A stretch of DNA of 52,821 nt. It comes from Nemertoderma westbladi. Its lineage: Eukaryota > Xenacoelomorpha > Nemertodermatida > Nemertodermatidae. The position numbers were made by a program, and so were the translations under genes. The stretch covers positions 1 through 52,821 of the forward strand of contig JAUCBJ010008698.1 in the NCBI GenBank assembly GCA_032718475.1. The letters run 5' to 3'. Positions 1-11,528 of the stretch are shown piece after piece. Under the pieces are notes generated by a model, which was given only the letters and a program-made list of their open reading frames with translations, was not told the DNA's origin and did not search any database. The stretch's first letter is position 1; each line of letters starts with the position of its first letter.

Positions 1-1613
1 GACAGAACAGTATTAAGCTGTATTTAATGCTTACACTGCAATACAATATAAACTGTTACTGTTCGCGCTTTTGAAGACCTTTAGCAGTTTAACCTGCCAA
101 ATTTTATATGTCTTTTAGTTAATTAAAACCACTTTAGCATACGACAATAATTTATGCTAATACGCAAAACATTAGCCGAAATCAGCCCATGCGCGATCAT
201 TCACCCGATGGATCTACACCCGGGAGACTGAATTCGGATGCTTGAATTGTATTATTACAGTGTAAGGTTGCAGTGTAAACTTACTGTATTATTCGATAGA
301 TCGTTAATAATTAATCTCTGACAGGTATTATTGGCTTTCGGGAAATATTAACAGTTCCTTTAGGACGTGGCGCTTTATCTATTTAAACAGAACTATGACT
401 TATACTAAACGCAACGATACTGCTTGGGATTGAAGTATAAAGCGTATTCTTTAGGAAATACTTTGTTACCAATCACAATCATACACACTATTCTGCCGAC
501 AGTCAGTACATTTGATCACACATAAAGAGAGCAGTAATTGACTCACGTAGGGTCTGCTAAATAACATTGGATTCAATACACACCACATTAATATAAATCG
601 CAATTGTTATATATAGCCGGTCTCTCTAACCTGTAGTGTTATCAAGAAAATTGGGAATTGGGTGATTTATCCGTATTATCCAAATAGCAATATTTCCATC
701 AACAAATATTTACAATTAATAACTGACGGTAAAATAACAGTACAAACAATATGATTAATGCAATTAAAAGTATCAAGGTGAGATGAGTGATTTAAGTCAG
801 TGAGTTCGTTTCGTTAGGTAACAGTTTATACTTTCGATAATTCAAGCAGTTTACGGTACAGCAGTATCTATCCAAAAATGCCGGTGTTTCTGGCTTAGAC
901 AGCAATAACAACAAAGTATCAAGAAAAAACAGTAAGACTGAACACTCTCCTTATGATCGGCAGGAAAGCTACACGTCGACAGGAAAAACCGCCCTGATTG
1001 GCCCAAGCCAAACAAAGAACCACGCGTCCAATGGCTGTTTCCATGTCAGCAACCAGCTGCTAGATGTCGTAATATGAATCATCACGGCTAAGCTGTGAAA
1101 GGTGGTTGGTGCATTACAAGTTTTTTGTCTTACCATGTCCGCTAAAACACGTATATAGCAGAATGATTTTTATGTCCGTTAAAACACCTGTAAAGGTACC
1201 TTGCGGGCGAGGGGAATATATATACAGTTAGGAAACCCTTTTTAGAGTATTCCAGCGCCTGGGGGGGAACTGGCCAGCAAAGGCAAACGTATCAGTTATC
1301 CCACAAAAGCTTTTACACCCATAATGGTCCCTATCTGCAGCACTGAGCTCCTTATTACAACAGCTGATCTCTGATTGGTTCTTAATTCAGGTTGAATTAC
1401 ATTGTCAGTGCCGAGACTGTATGGGGTTTGTAAATATGCGTACCGGAACCCAATGCTGCAATGCGTTGCCGGAACCCAATTGTGCCAAATGTTATTTTGA
1501 TTAGTGAAAATTTGATGAGTAGAGATTAGTTTACATGTTTTTATTATAATACTTATAAAATTCATGTAAAATTATGTTATCCATCATATTTATGATTTTA
1601 CGGCAACGGCGAT
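1..1613. other. No gene recognised; AT-rich flank
   Basis: I see no coding exon, RNA gene or clear repeat family here. The only open frames are short and unlike known proteins. A short G run with GGGGGGGAACTGG near 1262-1274 resembles the ends of the poly-G MITE family found at 7445 and 9896, but the rest of that element is absent. Confidence 0.5.
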
Positions 1614-1853
1614 GTACTGTAGGGGTTGGGCACAGTGGCAGCATATGACGACATTGACAGATGGGAGGCCATGAGGATGTAGATTGCGGACATACAAGGT
1701 ATCAGATAGTATTTCCAGGTCTATCGTTTACCTGAGCCGCTAGCTGAATGGTTAGAGCGTCAGACTTCCAACCCGGAGGTCACCAGTTCGATCCTACCTG
1801 GATGTCCTTGCCGACTTTGCAAAAGCAGTGCCCAACAAAAAGTTATGATAATA
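1614..1853 (+). mobile_element. tRNA-derived SINE-like element, copy 1
   Basis: A region near 1738-1800 has an A-box-like stretch (TAGCTGAATGGTTAGAGCG) and a B-box-like stretch (CCAGTTCGATCC) spaced as in a tRNA gene, that is, an internal RNA polymerase III promoter. It is preceded by about 120 bp and followed by a tail ending CCCAACAAAAAGTT. The whole unit recurs on the minus strand at 8760-8998, and its 3' two thirds recur at 9139-9467. Recurrence with conserved flanks makes it a SINE rather than a working tRNA gene. Confidence 0.75.
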
Positions 1854-2441
1854 TTTATATCATTGAAGTGTGTTATTATTGTATTATTGTAAAAAAAATT
1901 GTTAAATGAAGTTTGCCTAAAGATATGCGATGAGCGATGCATGCATGGTATGGTATTGTATTCAATGTACGATGGTGATGGTACAGTATGATTACAGGAT
2001 TAGCCAATCTCATAATGCATGAGTCTTTGCCAGGCCATACCTACTGTACTGTAGTTAGGCCTACCCTAAGAACGCCAGTTGTGCAATTGTGATACTTTAT
2101 TATACCAAGAAATAAATGGGTGAAAAAGTGAGAATGTGGAAAGATGGGAACGTGGGAAGATGCAAGATGGGAATGTGGAAACAAGGGAATGTGGGGACGT
2201 ACGAATATGAGAGTGTGGGAAGTGGGTAGGTGGGTGGTAATTGAAAATGTGGAGAGATGGGTAGACGTAGAAATATTGAAAGATGGACGGAAATGAGCGA
2301 GGAGGGGTGAATATGTGGGAAAATATGAGTTTGGGGAGATGGTAACGTGGGAAGATAGGAATGTGATAATGTACGAAGATGAGATTGTAGAAAATGGGAA
2401 GGTGGATGGGAATGCAGAAAGAACAGTAGGAATGAGGGAAG

Positions 2442-2719
2442 ATTCACTAATGTTGGAAGCCAGGGGTCTATTTCCCTCAAAACTAACAAAATAATATGAG
2501 TTTCTATCGATTTCTGCCCTAAGGCCTTCTTCAGGAAAATGTATGTTAATAAAATAATAAAATAGCTACTGCATATTTTATTATAGTATTGTATACCATT
2601 TTATTATTCTATTAACATACATTTTCCTGAAGAAGGCCTTAGGGCAGAAATCGATAGAAACTCATATTATTTTGTTAGTTTCGAGGGAGATAGACCCCTG
2701 GCTTCCAACATTAGTGAAT
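2442..2719. mobile_element. Fold-back element with ~120-bp arms
   Basis: The left arm (about 2442-2563) is the near-exact reverse complement of the right arm (about 2598-2719), with only a few mismatches, around a short AT-rich loop. The outer ends are ATTCACTAATGTTGGAAGCC and its complement. It sits inside the purine-rich minisatellite. It has no coding capacity, so it is a MITE-like or fold-back insertion that depended on another element for movement. Confidence 0.85.
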
Positions 2720-2946
2720 TTATGATGAACAACTAACTCCCTAACGACGGTGTGTCGGCACATTAGATACTTTAATGAGGGAAGATGCGTGAAAATGTCG
2801 GAAGGTGGGAATGTGAGAAGTTGGAAAGATGGATGGGAATGTGGGAAGATGGGATTGTGTGAAAATCGATTGTGGATGGATAGGATTGTGAGAACAAAGG
2901 ATTGTTGAAGGAGTGAAATGTGGGAATATGGGAATGTGGGGCGAGC

Positions 2947-3033
2947 CACGAAGTTGGCGGAGCCTTAGCGAATTGACACTGTTAGGGGGTGGGTCAATTT
3001 ATGCAAATAGTTGTCGTCGTCGTCGTCGTCGTT

Positions 3034-3075
<42 letters not shown>

Positions 3076-3462
3076 GTTGTCGTCGTCGTTGTCGTCGTCG
3101 TCGTCGTTACGATTTTGACATGCTAATAACTTTGTCGGATTTAAAGCTGCCAAGTTGAAAATTTGTAGGTATCAATATGAGCAAAAGTTGAGATTTTTGA
3201 GAGACTTTCAGACACCATCAGTGCAATGGTCTCCCGCTAGAGGGCCACATGTCTAAACATTAAATGCCCTCCCATTTCTTTGCTTTTAATCCGTTTAAGC
3301 TGAAACTTGGCAGATATGTATTAGACCATTAGCTGTGACTTTCAAAGGAGGCGAATCCATCTGCAGTTCTCCAGTCTGCCGCTAGAGGGCCAACGTGACT
3401 ATTTGCATAAATTGACCTACCCCCTAACAGTGTCAATTCGCTAAGGCTCTGCCAACTTCGTG
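2947..3462. mobile_element. MITE-like element with 64-bp TIRs
   Basis: Terminal inverted repeats at 2947-3010 and 3399-3462 start CACGAAGTTGGC and differ at about two positions. The interior carries a (GTC)n microsatellite (3013-3108) and two diverged internal repeats that each end in a CGCTAGAGGGCCA motif (about 3110-3255 and 3285-3395). A related sequence occurs at about 11255-11360. No transposase frame is present. Confidence 0.85.
3013..3108 (+). repeat. (GTC)n microsatellite with interspersed GTT
   Basis: About 32 consecutive GTC/GTT trinucleotides. Translation gives poly-Arg on one strand and poly-Asp/Asn on the other, explaining two spurious open frames. Confidence 0.95.
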
Positions 3463-3659
3463 CTGCGCGAAGTCCCCACTTCGTGTAGAGTATATAGATG
3501 GATGGGGATGTGGGAAGTCGGATGGCAATTTGAAAAGATTAATTGTGATAAGATGAATTGGAATGTACGAATGCGGAGAAGTTGATGGAATGTGGCAAGA
3601 TGTGTAGGAGGATGGAACATTGCTGCTTGATGGATAGCTTTAGAAAATAAAGCCAATGA

Positions 3660-3750
3660 TGTAACCTGTTCCTTTCCCTTAATTGGCAACGACAATTTTT
3701 GTTAATGTTAGAAAACCCCGTCTCTGTAACCTGCACCTTTCCGTAATCTA
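3660..3750 (+). repeat. Dispersed GTAACCTG / GGTTAGAAAACCCC repeat
   Basis: GTAACCTG occurs twice here, with GTTAGAAAACCCC between. Similar word combinations occur at about 4900-5030, 7298-7340 and 9980-10055, pointing to a dispersed repeat family of unknown class. The rest of 3463-4009 shows no gene. Confidence 0.45.
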
Positions 3751-4024
3751 CTGTATGATGAAATGTTAGTTCGGTTACTGGCATACACATATGTAGGCCT
3801 ACACACTGGACATTAGAGTAGCGTTTCCTAATATAAATATCAGTAAAAAATGTACTGTTGTGAAAAATTGATTTATATCATTGTGTGAAAAGTATCACTT
3901 TCCAGCGCTATAACCCGTATGTGTTTATGTAGCCTACAGAGCGAGTGAGGCGCTGGACCTTTACATAAATAAACAAGTGTCTTAACTCGAATTACTCTTC
4001 ATTCAATTATGCATGCAATATACT

Positions 4025-4388
4025 ACAACTACTAGGATCGGCATGCTGCATTGCAGCTGCATTTTTAAGAATGCTGTGCCGGCTTATCGACAAAATTGCA
4101 CGCCACAACTCCCTATCACCCATGCATTTACTAGATCATCCGCATCTTCAAGGCCAGTGTCCTTTAAGATGCGTCTCAAGAAAGTCATGGGCTGTCCACC
4201 ATGCTTATTCACTCCATGAGGCTGCCAAAGTACAAGATTATGCACTGGCTGGTCCTCACGGCGAAAGCAATGTCCTGCAAAGCGGAGGCGATTTTGTTCT
4301 AGTGTCAAGTTTGGGGGAACCTATGAGACACCTCCAATGTTATATAGTGTCTGGTTGGAGATGTGTGCATTGTACTTGACACAATGAT
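4025..4388 (-). pseudogene. 5'-truncated LINE, reverse transcriptase C-terminal tail
   Basis: Minus-strand translation gives a LINE ORF2 C-terminal tail (RLRFAGHCFRRED, then GGQPMTFLRRILKDTG) nearly identical to the plus-strand copy at 34704-35122. A frameshift after the DADDL stretch breaks it near the end. The 3' end on the minus strand carries a short TAGTAGT tail. A 15-bp direct repeat (TGCATGCAATATACT) flanks it at 4010-4024 and 4389-4403, the target-site duplication expected from target-primed reverse transcription. It is a dead 5'-truncated insertion and encodes no complete enzyme. Confidence 0.85.
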
Positions 4389-4970
4389 TGCATGCAATAT
4401 ACTGTATTATGTCAACTTATCGGGGTTCGAACGCCGAATCAAACATTCTGATAATCGTATTCATATCCATTTATGCCGCTAATTGCAGTTGATACTGTAC
4501 AACAAAAGTATGCGGTAAACATACATTGGCTATCATATGGAGAATACTCAAGCATGTTCCAAAATTCGAATTTTTCTAAGTAATTGATTGATTCTTTGCA
4601 GCGTTCCAACGTAGGCCTTATTGCAGATACAACCAGAGCGCTGTTGAGTTATATAATTTAACAAAAATATACTTTATGGCGAAAACAATCAGCTAGTTAA
4701 ATGGTATTAAGCATGGAGTACTAGAAAGTTATTTTTACTTACTGTATTTATTTTATTATGGTGGGGTTAATTTGGTGACTGGGGAACGAACTGATTGGCA
4801 ATAGTGGGTTTTATCATGGAGTTCTAAGAAACTTATTTATACCTGGATTAGAAACTAATTTTTGCTTAGGAGAGTAGGGTAACCCCATCGTTTATTGCTT
4901 TGGTTAGAGAACCTATGTAATTGCACATGCAGATATCCCTTTAAATGGCAACAACATCGTATATATCTTA

Positions 4971-5008
4971 TTTTCTAACCAAAACAATATATTGTTTTGG
5001 TTAGAAAA
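4971..5008. repeat. 38-bp perfect palindrome
   Basis: TTTTCTAACCAAAACAATA is followed directly by its exact reverse complement. The half-site TTGTTTTGGTTAGAAAA recurs in part at about 7298 and 10008, so this looks like two copies of a repeat end joined head to head. Confidence 0.9.
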
Positions 5009-5888
5009 CCCCACGTCTGTACCGGGGTCCTTCCAAACTTTGACTCGTTTTGGCTTTCCTAGGCACTCAGAGAATGTTCACATGGGCGGCTTTTTCTAAC
5101 GCCAGCCGATAATTAGTAGCGAATTGTGGAGAAGGAAATAAATTTTCGATTGATTAAAAGTTATCCCAGGGTCTTTCAAAGAGGATTAGCAAGTAACGGG
5201 AAATATGGTGGGGTGTTTTTTATACTGTATGTTTATCCTATTTGGTTCTGAAAAAAACTAGTCAGTAACAATGATTTGTAATGCTGTACATAAGCTACAG
5301 TAATAATTTTTATAACACTTCGAATGTTTTTTTTGGTATGGATATATTATAGCCTAGTCCAATACTTGTAAAATGCCAAAATTTTACTAAACTATTGTAT
5401 AATTAGTACACTTTTCCGAAAAACCAATCCCAGATGTGTAATACTGTATGATGATGCTATGAAATAATAATAGAAGACGAATCCACGCCTTTATTTTGAA
5501 GTTCGTGGAAAAGGCCGAAGAAGAGCTAATTCAGTAAACAGTACATTACCAGTATTTATTACAATAGTCATAATTTCTACCAAAATTCTAAGAAGCTTTG
5601 ATTGGCAACCGACAGTTACTTAGCAACCTTGGTAATCATCAATGATCCATTACGAGATTGATTTTCAGGTATTACTATGGGTTACAGTACAGTGTGGGCA
5701 ATGCGTGGCACTGTGCAGCTGTGGCAGTGTGCGGTAAATGTGATGCGGTACCGCTAGCGGTAATAAAAATAGGCATGAAATGTAGAGCAGTAGGGGTAGC
5801 GGGTGTATGCCTACGATATCGCAATCGTACTGATTTATGTAACAAACACTACGCCTACATAACGTACCCACTGTTGTGGAAGTAATAA

Positions 5889-5940
5889 TGTACAGTACAG
5901 CAGTAGTACAGTACAGCAGTAGTGCAGTACAGCAGTAGTA
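5889..5940 (+). repeat. Short tandem repeat, ACAGTACAGCAGTAGT unit
   Basis: About three imperfect copies of a 16-18-bp unit containing GTACAGCAGTAGT. No coding frame of interest. Confidence 0.75.
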
Positions 5941-6675
5941 ATAAAGTTACCTCTAGGAGGGATTACTTCCGGATCTAAAACGGATCTATTGATCTATAGA
6001 CTATATGCCTACATAATCCGAACTCAGACGAAACCAATACTGATTGCCGGTACCGGTTTAGCTTGTTTACTTTATTATTTTATTCGCTAATAATCTATGG
6101 TAGTTACAGAGTTAGTTACATTGCAGCATAGCATTGCTTGTTGCACTTTGTACCGGTACGACACGTGGCTTGTGTCTACCACTACCGGCCAGCCGGTATG
6201 TCAAGGAGTCGAGTGCGTCTGGTCTGTGCGTTGTAACTACGGATATTTGTTGTATTGATTGGCTGGCCTAAATACAGTAATACTGCTTTTGTGTTAAATT
6301 GAAGCAGTAAATGAGGCTAGATAAAGATAACGTATTATTATGGTATTACCACAATCTGACAATACGAAAGTTATCGAATTGTTTAGTTCATGTAGTTACA
6401 TATTGCCTAGCTTCCGTGTCCGTCTAAACACTACACTAACAGACTAATCAGATCCCCTAACCTAAGGTTACAGGTTAGGTTCACATATTATAGGCCTACC
6501 AACCCTACACCTACATCCATATTGTTAATGATTAATATTTTAGGGTTAAGAACTACATAAAAGCCTGTAACTCTTACTGAATCAACATATACTGTTATGC
6601 GCTTTTCACATCAGGACCAGCATACTGTCGTCATAGAGACTACACTGCACTACAACGAATCGAATCGGTTAAACA

Positions 6676-6910
6676 ATGATATTTCGGTTGGATCCTTGTG
6701 GAATAACTTGTATTGTAATAACATATTTGTCGGTGATATACGCTGATTATGTCGTTATCGAATATATGATCGATCCATGGAGTGGTACCTTCATATCACC
6801 GTTGGTTGTTATTATCTTTAATATCAGCCTCCTTATGCTCGCGATATCGCACTTCCGAGCTGTCACTGGCGATCCGGGAATTGTTCCTTATCCAACAACT
6901 GATATATCAG
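6676..6910 (+). CDS. ZDHHC: DHHC palmitoyltransferase, exon 1 (ZDHHC3/7/21-like)
   Basis: First coding exon of a DHHC-type protein S-acyltransferase, an integral membrane enzyme that attaches palmitate to cysteines of substrate proteins, in this family usually at the Golgi or plasma membrane. Residues 1-79 include TM1 (about 9-31), TM2 (about 40-60) and the conserved DPG motif (residues 66-68) after TM2. The start ATG has A at -3, and the N-terminal region matches ZDHHC3/7 in layout, starting just before TM1. The exon ends at a GT donor (6911) in phase 1. Joined to exons at 37731, 38198 and 38784 it gives 308 residues, normal for the family, with no stop. Which vertebrate paralogue it matches best (ZDHHC3/7 or 21) cannot be settled here; an upstream non-coding exon is possible. 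Confidence 0.88.
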
Positions 6911-7337
6911 GTTAGAAGATGAATCAGTAACTTATTTTACTTTATATAATTTACAAAGACCTATGCATTTAAAGCCATGCGTTGCGTTGTTGTAGCCTAT
7001 TGACACCAGTTGTTATGAAAATTTGTAGAAACTGTAAACTAAACTGTACTATCGGACATTTTATTCTAGAGTAAGCTGTATAAAACGATATAATCATGCA
7101 TTTTTGTCTTTTCCTGAGAATACAACTTCTCCGTCGTAAATTATTTCGCCCATGTGAAGAATACCAGGATTTCACTTTTCGGTCGACTTTTTATTGGAAT
7201 TTTATATATGAAGATTTTTATTTTTTTTTAATTTATCTTTATTAAGTGTTTTATAGCGGTCATTTCTGTCTTATAACCTGTACATATACTAATGCGTCTA
7301 TTGTTTTGGGTAGATTCAACCCTTCTGTAACCTGTGT

Positions 7338-7395
7338 TTTTGGTGAAAACCTGGTATTCTTCACATGGGGGTAACTGCAAAGTGAAATATAACGG
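7338..7395 (+). repeat. Dispersed repeat paired with an inverted copy at 37612
   Basis: The sequence around GAAAACCTGGTATTCTTCAC, followed by ACTGCAAAGTGAAATAT, is the near reverse complement of 37612-37668. A shorter related piece with CCATGTGAAGAATACCAG lies at 7148-7175 and another at 7400-7425. The two main copies lie close to the two ends of intron 1. Confidence 0.7.
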
Positions 7396-7444
7396 CAGAA
7401 AGTCTGGTATTCTTCACATGGGCCAATTTTTATCTTTAGAGACA

Positions 7445-7629
7445 GGGGGGGGGGGGGGGGGGGGGGGGGACTGGACGCAAAACCCGCCTTGGCGAATTAA
7501 TATCCCGCCTCAATGTTAAATTCTCAATTTAGCGAAAGGAGCATAATCAGCTGTTATTTGCGTCCAATTTCCCCTGGAGAGGGATGAATTTTTATTGCGT
7601 CCAGTTCCCCCCCCCCCCCCCCCCCCCCC
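7445..7629. mobile_element. MITE-like element with poly-G/poly-C termini
   Basis: It starts with about 25 G followed by ACTGGACGCAA and ends with GCGTCCAGTT followed by about 23 C, giving a perfect inverted repeat next to the homopolymers. A related, rearranged copy lies in the opposite orientation at 9896-10110. There is no coding capacity. Such G runs may form quadruplexes and are prone to assembly error. Confidence 0.75.
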
Positions 7630-8759
7630 ATCTGTATCTTTAACAACTAGAACAAAATAATCACGATGTATGAAAAGGTCAAGAATAACTGTTTATCGTC
7701 AATAATTATTTCAACAGTTTTCATAGCGTAGGAATTTAAATGATGCCATAAAGCTATAAAAACTGATTATATCGTTAAGTACAGGACTTCAAGGCGTTGC
7801 AGGAGTTTATTCTACTGTATAGAACAATAACGATTCACCCCTAGTTCCTAACTGTAAAGTTCAACTCAGCCGCCTAAAGCTACAGTAAGTGTACAAGTGT
7901 TACATGTTACAAACACCTACGTTAATACCTGGAGCTCATAATGGCCTGAATTAATAATAGCAATTGCTATAGTTATGTAGCATTTACTAGGTAAGTCAAG
8001 CAAATCAAATTGTATTTGCGTTTGATAATTTCAGTTTTCTATATAGTAAAAGGTATTGTTTTTACGCCAATCCTAATACTGTAGCAATCGCTAGTTTTTT
8101 ATTTATATATGGATGCATGAAAATTGTTTGAAACTTCACAAGCAAAAGCAATAATAATTGCTAGTTTTTATTAATTCCTAATTCGGCCCAATGTTTCATG
8201 TTGCAAGTAAGTGATGTTAGACGCGTTTTACTATATACGCGTTTAAAGGCATGGGAACTAATGTTTTTTAAAATCTTTTCAACGCCGTGTAAAAATGTAA
8301 CACGTGGTCCGTTGTGTTCGAACTATTATATGTAAAAATGTATATTGATTTGATACTAACAGATACATATGAGACTAGTAAACCTGCCTTTTTTGGCACA
8401 CCCTTTCCATTCTCGCGGACGCTCTTGTTTCCTAAATCCTAGCACACATGCTGCATTCAAATGTATGGATAATAATAATAATTGTGGATATTACTTTAGC
8501 GTTTAAACAGGATCCGACTTTTAGGGGTTTCAGGGTTCATTATCTCCATTTTCGAGATCGGGATTTCCATTGATAATACTGTTATTTAAGTTTTTAATAC
8601 AATTTCAGTATAGACCAGTCATAGGTAGATTGTATCTAGATTATGGCATGGTTTTCTATTTTAATAAAAAAAAAGTAAAAGTAAAGTTTTGTTTAGCCGT
8701 TAGGCCAGGGAGTACGCACAAAGTATAGCGACTTATTTACAGTACGGTCCTCCCAAAAC
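7630..8759. other. No gene seen; intronic AT-rich DNA
   Basis: No exon or RNA gene recognised. At 8692-8722 lies GCCGTTAGGCCAGGGAGTAC, the reverse complement of the tail of the tRNA-Ser-like SINE at 42360-42660 (GTAATCCCTGGCCTAACGG), so a fragment of that family is present on the minus strand. Confidence 0.5.
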
Positions 8760-8998
8760 TATACTCACAACTTTTTGTTGGGCGCAGCTTTTGCAAAGTC
8801 GGCAATGACGTCCAGGTGAGATCGAACTGGTGACCTCTGAGTTGGAAGTCTGACGCTCTAACCATTCAGCTTGCGGCTCAGGTAAAAGATAGACCTGGAA
8901 ATACTACCTGATACCGTGTATGTCCGCAATTTACCTCCTCATGGCCTCCCATCTGTCAATACCATCATATGCTGCCGCTGTGCTCAACCCTACAGTAC
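8760..8998 (-). mobile_element. tRNA-derived SINE-like element, copy 2
   Basis: The full-length minus-strand relative of 1614-1853 has the same A-box and B-box-like segments and the same 5' part (GTACTGTAGGGTTGAGCACA). The tail CCCAACAAAAAGTTG lies at the low-coordinate end. It sits head to head with copy 3, about 140 bp away. Confidence 0.75.
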
Positions 8999-9138
8999 TT
9001 GGCCGCCTTTAACCACTCGCTACAATGAAAGGGTAGTGTATTAACCATGAACCACTCACGGCCACAATGATTAATTATACACTCTAGCTCTAATTTAGGT
9101 AGGACAGTTACACCCAGAGAGAATTGCGACCAGTATAT

Positions 9139-9467
9139 TTATAGTTCATTATTGGTGTTATGGGTGAATGAGGGGTTTCATATTATTATAACTTTTTGTT
9201 GGGCACAGCTTTTGCAAAGTCGGTATTGACAGATGTGAGGCCATGAGGAGGTAAATTGCGGACATACAAGGTATCAGATAGTATTTCCAGGTCTATCTTT
9301 TACCTGAGCCGCTAGCTGAATGGTTAGAGCGTCAGACTTCCTAACTCGGAGGTCACCAGTTCGATCCCACCTGGACGTCATTGCCGACTTTGCAAAAGCT
9401 GCGCCCAACAAAAAGTTGTAATAATATGAAACAACTCATTCATCCATAACACCAATAAAAACTATAC
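9139..9467 (+). mobile_element. SINE-like copy 3 flanked by ~84-bp inverted repeats
   Basis: The core (about 9223-9383) matches SINE copies 1 and 2, including the pol III box-like segments. Its normal 5' end is replaced by an inverted copy of its own 3' end: arms at about 9139-9222 and 9384-9467 are near-perfect reverse complements, both with CTTTTGCAAAGTCGG next to the core. The result is a hairpin-forming hybrid of SINE and fold-back element. Confidence 0.75.
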
Positions 9468-9895
9468 TCGTCAGAGGAAAGTCGAGTACTTACTTACGTA
9501 TTTACCCATTTAACGATAAAAACATTCATGAAAGCAAAAACATTCAACCTTGCGTACTGGTAAACTACCCGTTGACAGCTAGTTTGGACCCAATGGTTAG
9601 TCTAGCGGTACTGAAACGGTAAGCCAGTGGTACGTACACTACCCGGAGCGCGTTCACACTCAACGGAAGCGTTGCCGTAACTGTTGGTCCATCTGTTCAC
9701 AGTTAATTCAACAGTCTAGACAATCATTTTATTGACAGTATTTCAATGGGGAGCGGTAAACCGCGCGGTGTACCGCACAACTACATGTTGGATCGATCAC
9801 AGTTAACCAATCATTTACCGCTCAGACACCGCTCGCTTACCGCTGGATCGTTCACACACAACGGTGTGCCGCTGGCCCTGTGGTACACCGCGCTG

Positions 9896-10110
9896 TGGGG
9901 AACTGGACGCAATAAAAATTCATCCCTCTCCAGGGGAAATTCGACGCAAATAACAGCTGATTACTCTCTAAAATAAAACTGTAACCTGTTCTATAGTGTT
10001 TAGTTTATTGTTTTGGTTAAAATAACGTGCCACTGTAACCTGCTCATTGCCATAAATTGATAATTTATCATTGAGGCGGGATATTAATTCGCCAAGCCCC
10101 CCCCCCCCCC
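9896..10110. mobile_element. Poly-G/poly-C MITE-like element, copy 2
   Basis: Inverse orientation of the element at 7445-7629: it begins GGGGAACTGGACGC and ends with GGCGAATTAATATCCCGCC (reverse strand) beside 14 C. The middle is enlarged by about 80 bp that contain the GTAACCTG/TTGTTTTGGTTA dispersed repeat, suggesting an insertion within an insertion. Confidence 0.65.
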
Positions 10111-11528
10111 TGTCTCGAAAATATATACGTAGGAGAAGAAAATCTCAAACAAATAAATCTAATAAAATACATTAGTGCGGTTATGGAGTATAAAGCGACA
10201 TGGAAGAGAACATTTTCATATGAGAACGTTACAGCCCCTTTACTACATTCTGATACACCCATTCAGTATTGCTTACTACTAGTATGGGGGGAGTGCAAAA
10301 AAGACCCAAAAAATAGAATTGAAGTAAATAAAGCATTATGATGTCACGTTTTCAGATAATCAAAGGCACTCATTTCACAATTATGAAGAGCTAAAAAATT
10401 TACATATCCAACACTTATATTGCCTCCAAACTGGTTTGTTTAAGCACAATGTATTTTAATATTTATAATTAATTACAACTCTTCAGAATTATCTAACTAT
10501 TTCACGCCATCCCAAAATATCCATTCGTATAAAACAAGGTCAGCCCAGAAAAATTTTTTTCTAAAACGCAAGAATCTTCAGAATGCAAGAATCGCAAGGG
10601 TCACTAGAATATCGCGGAGCTCAGCTGTGGAACAATTTACCCCAAAATCTAACTCAAATAAAATCAGGAAACTTATTTAAAAAAAACTAAAGATTTTTCT
10701 TTCCGAGCAGGAAAAACTAAATCTCATTATAGTCAAGGACAGTAATTCCCAATACGTGTGTATACGCGTATTCGTAATAGCGTATTCGCTTTGGTACGGT
10801 GGTGGGTTATATGCTTCAGTATGTGTGTGGCTATAATCTTCATATTTCATCACTAGGGGGCGTCCGCCACTTTACTCGCCCTGCCAATTGCTGGTGTCCC
10901 GCTCATCTAGAAAATTTAATTTCCTTAAAGGTTTATTATTATGCAATACTATTTTATGGAAGAGCTAATAAAAATATATCTAATCTAATAATTTGGTGTG
11001 AAATATCTAGCAGCCAATATGATAAATACCTCTCATATTTTCGGTTAAAGTGTCTGCAATAAGATTCCAGATATTTTTGAAACTCAATTTCAACTCAAAC
11101 GAAATTGCAATTACTTTGATAGATATTTGAAATTGATATCTTAATATGCTGAAAAACTGAGCAGTTTACCAAGTGTGTCCCTACGAAATTCGCGAGTTGA
11201 ATAGTATATATTTGAGAGCGAAATGCCTGAAGGTGCAGAGATTTTCCATTTCCCTTGTTTATGATCTGCTAAATCTTAAAATTTGACAGCTATATAGTAA
11301 ACCACAGTCCGCGTTTCTTTTGTCTCTAATCAACCTGCAGTCTGCCGCTAGAAGGTTTGATTCTATCGTTTAAAAATAGCAGAGCTATGAGCCTTCGAAA
11401 GTTGCATGAATTTGAATCGAGCCGCGAGGTTATTTATTTAATTCATTAGATTAATTTATTAAATTATATATAAATACACAAAGTTCTGGTACATTATATT
11501 TATCGTCAAATTAGGGGTGGGTGGTGTG
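10111..11528. other. No gene seen; intronic DNA before the satellite
   Basis: No convincing exon. The segment about 11255-11360 is a third, diverged copy of the internal repeat of the 2947-3462 element (CTGCAGTCTGCCGCTAGAAGG). A GGTGGGTGGTGTGG stretch at 11515-11529 leads directly into the satellite. Confidence 0.5.

Larger units (their letters stand above)
2105..3620 (+). repeat. Purine-rich minisatellite with two nested insertions
   Basis: Degenerate repetitions of a roughly 10-bp GTGGGAAGAT / GGGAATGTGG theme fill about 2110-2441, 2770-2940 and 3495-3620. The plus strand is strongly purine-biased. The three blocks are separated by a fold-back element (2442-2719) and a TIR element (2947-3462), so they look like one older array broken by later insertions. 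The minus-strand open frame across 2100-2489 is Pro/His/Leu/Ser-rich because of this bias and is not called as a gene. Confidence 0.7.
4404..6675. other. 5' flank of the acyltransferase gene; no other gene seen
   Basis: About 2.3 kb without a recognised exon. It contains a 38-bp perfect palindrome at 4971-5008 and a short three-unit tandem repeat at 5889-5940. The promoter and any 5' non-coding exon of the DHHC gene should lie here or in the last few hundred bases. I see no convincing TATA box, and cannot place the transcription start. Confidence 0.5.

Noticed and set aside
1738-1800. Functional tRNA gene
   Set aside because: It has the A- and B-box-like parts, but the same flanks recur in two more places and the acceptor stem does not pair, so SINE is the better call. 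The same reasoning applies to 9300-9375, 41530-41606 and 42365-42445.
2100-2949. Long minus-strand Pro/His/Ser-rich frames
   Set aside because: A product of the purine-rich minisatellite and the fold-back arms. No conserved domain.
2913-3158. Poly-Arg and poly-Asp frames
   Set aside because: Translations of a (GTC)n microsatellite inside a MITE.
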